A stretch of 9,373 nt of DNA, taken from positions 1-9,373 of the forward strand of contig JAGOBX010000106.1 of assembly GCA_017999075.1 (NCBI GenBank). Direction: 5' to 3'. The first letter of the stretch is position 1; each line of letters opens with the position of its first letter. This document shows positions 5,671 to 9,373 of this stretch, one piece after another. The position numbers were made by a program, and so were the translations under genes. The notes under the pieces are model-generated. The model saw only the letters and a list, made by a program, of their open reading frames with translations, was not told the DNA's origin and ran no database searches. The stretch is from Candidatus Babelota bacterium (GTDB lineage Bacteria > JAGOBX01).

Positions 5671-6702
5671 ATGTTGAAAAAAATATTTTTATTATTGCTG
5701 ATAATTACTGCCGTATCATGTTCTGGTAAAAAAAATATAACTCCTGCAGTTATAAATAATGCTTCTTACAATGCGGAAGAAAAAAAATCAGGGGAATTGT
5801 TGTCAAGAGAGGATAAACTTTTAAGGCAATACCAGAAAAATCAAAACAACAGCGATGCTATTTATGAACTTGGTAAATTTTATTTTGAAACCAAAAAATA
5901 TGATTTGCTTTTATATTATATAAATAAACTGAGGACAGTTGATAAAAAATTGTATAAAAAAGCAGAAGAAGAGTATATTATTAAAACAAGAGCTGATGTT
6001 GAAAAAAATATAAAAGAATATGTGAAAAATTCGAATTTTGAAAAAGCTGTAAACGAATATACAAGACTGATTAATATGTTTCCTGAGATTTCAAAATATA
6101 AATATGAGCTTGCTTCTGTATATATTAAAATTGAAAAAGTACATACTGCTCTTTTATACATAAATGATTTTTTTAAAAATAACCCTGAAGATATTTTTTT
6201 GAATGCCGCTCTGGGAGATATTTATTATTTTTCTAAAAATTATGAACTTGCAAAAGACTATTATAACCGCAGCGAAGGTATTGAAGAATATTATTTTGAA
6301 CCTGCTATAAGGAGAGCGCTTATATATGCTAATGAATTGAACCTTGATAAATCTGAAAAGATAATGCTGAATGTTTTTGATTACCACAAGGATAATATTG
6401 ATGTTATTCATCAGATAGCTAAACTGTATTCGAAATTTTATAAGTATGATAAAGCTGTAATATACTATAAAAAACTTATTGAATTTTTTGACGGAGATAT
6501 AATGATACTGATAAATGCCGGAGAAACAGCCATTCTTGCCAATGATAATGAGTTTGCTATAAAACTTGCCCAGCAGATTTTAAAACTTGACAATTCGGCA
6601 ATAACAGGCTGGATGCTTTTGTCAAAAGCATATACGAATAAAGGCGATTATATGTCCGCTTACAGATGCAATGAAGAAATCCAAAAGTTACGTAAATATT
6701 AA
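5671..6702 (+). CDS. TPR-repeat lipoprotein
   Basis: From ATG 5671 the product has 343 residues and begins with a lipoprotein signal peptide: MLKK, a hydrophobic core IFLLLLIITAV, and lipobox AVSC with C17 as the likely lipidated residue, followed by SGKK. A linker to about residue 55 is polar and probably flexible. The remainder is about eight TPR units, for example ELGKFYFETKKYDLLLYYI, LASVYIKIEKVHTALLYI and LGDIYYFSKNYELAKDYY, running to the C-terminus. It is thus likely a membrane-tethered scaffold facing the periplasm or outside. An in-frame TTG at 5632 would place 13 residues, including charged ones, before the signal peptide, so I reject it. The TAA stop (6700-6702) is directly followed by the recJ ATG. 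The partner is unknown; its neighbour the anti-sigma factor also has TPR-like exported helices. Confidence 0.87.
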   Translation: MLKKIFLLLLIITAVSCSGKKNITPAVINNASYNAEEKKSGELLSREDKLLRQYQKNQNNSDAIYELGKFYFETKKYDLLLYYINKLRTVDKKLYKKAEEEYIIKTRADVEKNIKEYVKNSNFEKAVNEYTRLINMFPEISKYKYELASVYIKIEKVHTALLYINDFFKNNPEDIFLNAALGDIYYFSKNYELAKDYYNRSEGIEEYYFEPAIRRALIYANELNLDKSEKIMLNVFDYHKDNIDVIHQIAKLYSKFYKYDKAVIYYKKLIEFFDGDIMILINAGETAILANDNEFAIKLAQQILKLDNSAITGWMLLSKAYTNKGDYMSAYRCNEEIQKLRKY

Positions 6703-8445
6703 ATGCAAATAGATATCCCTCAAATTGATTCTGAGTTAATCAGTCATCTTCAAATATCTACCGGACTTCCGGAAATTGTGTTAAAACTTCTGGTAACCCG
6801 CAGCATTAAGACTCCTGAATCAATAAGAAAATTCCTGTATCCTGAATTCACGGATTTATATAATCCGTTCCTGCTTAAAGATATGTTGAAATCCGTAAAA
6901 AAAATACTGACAGAAATTGCTGATGGTTCTAAAATGCTGATTTTCGGAGATAAGGACACTGACGGAATAACTTCAGTAACAATATTGTATAAAACATTGA
7001 GAGGGTTGGGAGCAAATGTTGAGTATATGCTTCCTGCGCCTGATGATAATTATGATTTAAGCGAGAAAGCTTTAAATTATGCTGTAGAAAATAATGTCAA
7101 ACTTGTTATAACTGTAGATTGCGGTATTACAGCGTCTGAAATAATAAAAAAGTTTAATGAAAAAAATATAGATGTTATTATTACTGATCATCATGAACCT
7201 CTTTCTGAATTGCCGCAGGCTTATTCAATTATCAATCCGAAACAGCCTGATTGTACGTATAAATGTAAGGTTTTAGCCGGATGCGGAGTAGCGTTTAAAC
7301 TTGCTTCTGCTTTGATATTGTTTGATAGTGTGGATGATTTTAAAACAGAATTTTTTGACAAAAAAATAATTGATAAAAATTATAATTACGTTTTGTTTCT
7401 GAAAAAATATCTGCCTGTAGCAGCTATAGGAACGATAGCTGACGTGGTTCCTATAGAAGATGAAAACCGGATTATAACAAAACTCGGTTACGACCTGATA
7501 AAATCAGATGTCCCGGTTTATTTGGAAGTGCTTTTTGAAAAATTGAATATAACTGAAATAACTGGAGATACTATAGGTTACAGGATAGTTCCTGTGCTGA
7601 ATGCATCGCGCAGAATGCAGAAAATAGGATATTCGCTTGATTTCTTGTTGGAAGAAGATAAATTGAAATTATTTAAAATAGCAGACAGTTTGATTGAACT
7701 GAATGAACTTAGAAAAAATAAAACAGACGATTTTTTTGAAGTTGCGGTTAAAGATGCTGAAAATCAGGTGGAATCTGAAAAATGTTCGGTTATAGTGCTA
7801 AAGTACACTCAGTTTGAACACGGGGTTACAGGATTAGTCGCAAATAAACTTAAAGAATTATTCAATAAACCAGTATTTATTTTTATTATTGATGATGATG
7901 GAATTGCAAGCGGCGCTGGCCGCGGAGTAGAGAATAATGTGAATCTCCATACTGTTTTAACATATTTCAGTGATTTATTTTTAAAGTTTGGCGGCCATAA
8001 ATATGCAGTAGGAATGAACATAAGGGCAGAGTTAATTGAAACATTCAAAAAAAAGATAAATGAATATTTTAAAAATAATCAGATTTTTGATTTAAAACCT
8101 GTTATGTTTGCAGATGCATTCGTGGATATTTCTTTAATAGATTTTGATTTGATAAAGTATATACGGATGTTTGAACCGTTTGGCGCGTCCAATTCAAAAC
8201 CTGTGTTTTATGGAAATAAATATTCAATAACAAGAGTTTATACTATGGGCGCAGAATCGAATCATTTAAATATTTATATAAAATCAGGCAGTAATAGAGA
8301 GCAGATAAGGGGAATCGCATGGAAATTAGGCCATTTAAGCGAAAAACTTAATAAGGAAAAACAAATATCAGCGGTATTTAATATTGAAGAAAACAGATTT
8401 AACAATAAAACAAGTATTCAACTAAAAATTCTAGAAATTTTTTAA
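6703..8445 (+). CDS. recJ: Single-stranded-DNA-specific 5'-3' exonuclease RecJ
   Basis: At 580 residues this matches the usual RecJ length. RecJ degrades single-stranded DNA 5' to 3' in recombinational and mismatch repair in the cytoplasm. The DHH domain shows motif I GDKDTDG (82-88; D83, D85, D87), VDCG (138-141), the DHH triad (162-164) and GTIADVVPI (243-251), which supply the metal-binding aspartates and histidines. Next come EHGVTGLVANKL (372-383), GAGRG (404-408) and the DHHA1 motif GGHKYAVG (430-437), then the C-terminal OB-like domain with MFEPFGASNSKPVF (489-502). Motif I has K and T where many RecJ proteins have Y/F and A; the metal ligands are intact, so activity is expected. The ATG follows the lipoprotein TAA with no gap and lacks a Shine-Dalgarno, implying coupled translation. 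Confidence 0.95.
   Translation: MQIDIPQIDSELISHLQISTGLPEIVLKLLVTRSIKTPESIRKFLYPEFTDLYNPFLLKDMLKSVKKILTEIADGSKMLIFGDKDTDGITSVTILYKTLRGLGANVEYMLPAPDDNYDLSEKALNYAVENNVKLVITVDCGITASEIIKKFNEKNIDVIITDHHEPLSELPQAYSIINPKQPDCTYKCKVLAGCGVAFKLASALILFDSVDDFKTEFFDKKIIDKNYNYVLFLKKYLPVAAIGTIADVVPIEDENRIITKLGYDLIKSDVPVYLEVLFEKLNITEITGDTIGYRIVPVLNASRRMQKIGYSLDFLLEEDKLKLFKIADSLIELNELRKNKTDDFFEVAVKDAENQVESEKCSVIVLKYTQFEHGVTGLVANKLKELFNKPVFIFIIDDDGIASGAGRGVENNVNLHTVLTYFSDLFLKFGGHKYAVGMNIRAELIETFKKKINEYFKNNQIFDLKPVMFADAFVDISLIDFDLIKYIRMFEPFGASNSKPVFYGNKYSITRVYTMGAESNHLNIYIKSGSNREQIRGIAWKLGHLSEKLNKEKQISAVFNIEENRFNNKTSIQLKILEIF
8424..8442 (+). terminator. Weak AT-only hairpin at the recJ end
   Basis: AAAAATT and AATTTTT flank the loop CTAGA, overlapping the last recJ codons and running into T-rich sequence. 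Without GC pairs the stem is weak, so termination here is uncertain. No better terminator is seen between recJ and flgB. Confidence 0.2.
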
Positions 8446-8522
8446 TTTAATATGATATCTTTTAATTTTATCTATATAACATATTGAAAAATAACGTTTT
8501 AACCAAAAAACATAAAATTAAT

Positions 8523-8550
8523 TAAAGTTTTTTTTACCTTTCTCCGATAT
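8523..8550 (+). promoter_or_regulatory. Candidate FliA/sigma-D-type (sigma-28) promoter of flgB
   Basis: TAAAGTTT (8523-8530) is a full match to the sigma-28 -35. TCCGATAT (8543-8550) matches seven of eight bases of the B. subtilis sigma-D -10 GCCGATAT and six of eight of the enteric GCCGATAA. TAAA and the -10 octamer are 16 bases apart, within the 14-16 range known for sigma-D. Transcription would start near 8557, before the ribosome-binding sequence. Position directly before a flagellar gene strengthens the call. Confidence 0.65.
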
Positions 8551-8561
8551 AAAAAATAGGG

Positions 8562-8568
8562 AAAGGGA
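8562..8568 (+). promoter_or_regulatory. Ribosome-binding site of flgB
   Basis: The purine run containing AAAGGGA lies about seven bases before the ATG at 8575 and is one of the clearer Shine-Dalgarno sequences in the window. It fixes the flgB start. Confidence 0.6.
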
Positions 8569-8574
8569 AAAAAA

Positions 8575-9000
8575 ATGTTTAAAAATACTTCTTATAACCA
8601 AACTTTTAATATACTGCATAGAGGTCTTGATTGTACAACATTGAGACATCAGACAATTGCAAATAATATATCAAATGTGAATACTCCTCATTATAAACGT
8701 AAAGAAGTTACTTTTGAAGGAGAACTTCATAGGGCGTTGTATGGTCCTCAGCCCATACCTGCGGCTGTTACGCATGAGAATCATTTAAGATTTAAAGGTC
8801 AGGTTGAATTATCTGAAGTTGTTCCTAAAGTGAATGTAGAAAATGAAACTTTTATCAGAAATGATGAAAATAATGTTGATATGAATCAGGAAATGGCTGA
8901 ACTTGCAAAAAATAACTTGAGTTATGATTCTTATATTACAAGTATGACAGTAATGGTGCAGCAATTGAAATCAGTACTTCAGAAAGGCGGTAGAGTATAA
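8575..9000 (+). CDS. flgB: Flagellar basal-body rod protein FlgB
   Basis: The 141-residue protein is the normal FlgB length. FlgB forms part of the proximal rod of the flagellar basal body and is exported by the flagellar type III apparatus. The N-terminal rod motif is clear: FNILHRGLDCTTLRHQTIANN then ISNVNTPHYKRKEVTFEGEL (residues 11-51, with the ANNISNVNTP core). The C-terminal part NNVDMNQEMAELAKNNLSYD (about 98-117) is the FlgB-type end, followed by a helix that packs with the N-terminal one. There is no signal peptide, as expected. It is preceded by a sigma-28-like promoter and a good ribosome-binding site, and its TAA shares a base with the flgC ATG. The sequence resembles FlgB of spirochaetes and other deep-branching bacteria. 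Confidence 0.94.
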   Translation: MFKNTSYNQTFNILHRGLDCTTLRHQTIANNISNVNTPHYKRKEVTFEGELHRALYGPQPIPAAVTHENHLRFKGQVELSEVVPKVNVENETFIRNDENNVDMNQEMAELAKNNLSYDSYITSMTVMVQQLKSVLQKGGRV

Positions 9001-9373
9001 TGCAGATATCGTCAGCAGTTAGTTCTGTAGGATTGAATTCATACCGAGTTAAAAATACAGGATTATTCAGAGCAATCAACAGCGCAGCTTCAGGAATGAC
9101 GGCTGAAACTTTGAGAATGGATGTTATTTCAAATAATATAGCAAATGTAAATACTACAAGAACTCCTGAAGGCGGAGCATATAAAAGAAAAGATGTTGTG
9201 TTTGAACCGAGAAGTTTTTACGGTTATGATTTTGATGTTCCGAAAATTGAGAATATGAGTGATTTATATGAACTTGCAGGAACCGGCGTTCGTGTAGTTG
9301 ATATTGTTGAAGATAAAAAAAATCCTATGAGACTTGTTTATAATCCGGATCATCCTGATTCATTTAAATATTC
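9000..9373 (+). CDS. flgC: Flagellar basal-body rod protein FlgC (5' part, cut by window end)
   Basis: The first 124 codons are present and the frame is open to the edge. FlgC is a proximal rod subunit that assembles with FlgB. The characteristic rod motif GLFRAINSAASGMTAETLRM (21-40) continues into DVISNNIANVNTTRTPEGGA and YKRKDVVFEP, and later GTGVRVVDIVEDKKNPMRLV followed by YNPDHPD matches FlgC. The ATG overlaps the flgB stop (TAATG), and AAAGG at 8983-8987 may serve as its ribosome-binding site. From this start about 20 residues (MQISSAVSSVGLNSYRVKNT) precede the point where most FlgC proteins begin. No ATG lies nearer, and a TTG at 9033 is the only alternative seen before the motif. Confidence 0.93.
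   Translation, partial: MQISSAVSSVGLNSYRVKNTGLFRAINSAASGMTAETLRMDVISNNIANVNTTRTPEGGAYKRKDVVFEPRSFYGYDFDVPKIENMSDLYELAGTGVRVVDIVEDKKNPMRLVYNPDHPDSFKY

Noticed and set aside
1-9373. CRISPR arrays, tRNA or rRNA genes, insertion sequences, attachment sites
   Set aside because: No regularly spaced repeats, cloverleaf-like sequences, transposase motifs or terminal inverted repeats were seen on either strand.

Overview
The window is AT-rich (GC roughly 25-30% by eye), and every recognised gene lies on the + strand. TGA is used as a stop codon, so the code is the standard bacterial one. Flagellar rod genes, a lipoprotein-type signal peptide and a type II secretion pseudopilin-like domain suggest a motile, probably diderm bacterium of low GC. 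The FlgB and FlgC sequences resemble those of spirochaetes and of some deep-branching candidate phyla. I cannot place the organism more closely from this window.

Layout, left to right. (1) Bases 1-1402: a possible small membrane ORF cut by or close to the left edge, a four-helix hypothetical membrane protein, and a DUF2877 (AllH-family) protein coupled to it by a TAATG stop/start. (2) Bases 1403-1544: an intergenic region with a plausible sigma-70 promoter and a small hairpin. (3) Bases 1545-3627: a membrane-anchored TPR protein, a stand-alone cyclic-nucleotide-binding-domain protein, and an unusual protein joining a B-box-like zinc finger, one membrane helix and a GspG-type C-terminal domain. 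(4) Bases 3636-5601: an ECF sigma factor preceded by a sequence that looks like an ECF-type promoter, then a zinc-finger anti-sigma factor with one membrane helix and a long exported part ending in TPR-like helices. (5) Bases 5635-6702: a TPR lipoprotein behind a near-consensus sigma-70 promoter placed so that the mRNA would start almost at the ATG. (6) Bases 6703-8445: recJ, starting directly after the lipoprotein stop. (7) Bases 8446-9373: a short intergenic region with a FliA (sigma-28)-like promoter, then flgB and a flgC cut by the right edge.

How the genes may work together: the ECF sigma/anti-sigma pair is a classical envelope-signal switch. It is flanked by proteins that cross or face the membrane and carry protein-protein interaction repeats (TPR) or sensory domains (cNMP-binding, zinc finger plus pseudopilin-like). 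This is consistent with an envelope-sensing module of unusual composition, but only the sigma/anti-sigma pairing is solid; the wider grouping is inferred from shared strand and short gaps. RecJ (DNA repair) looks like a housekeeping gene coupled at the end of that run. The flagellar genes form a separate transcription unit. No RNA genes, mobile elements, CRISPR arrays or strong GC-rich terminators were seen, and no gene-free stretch exceeds 300 bases.
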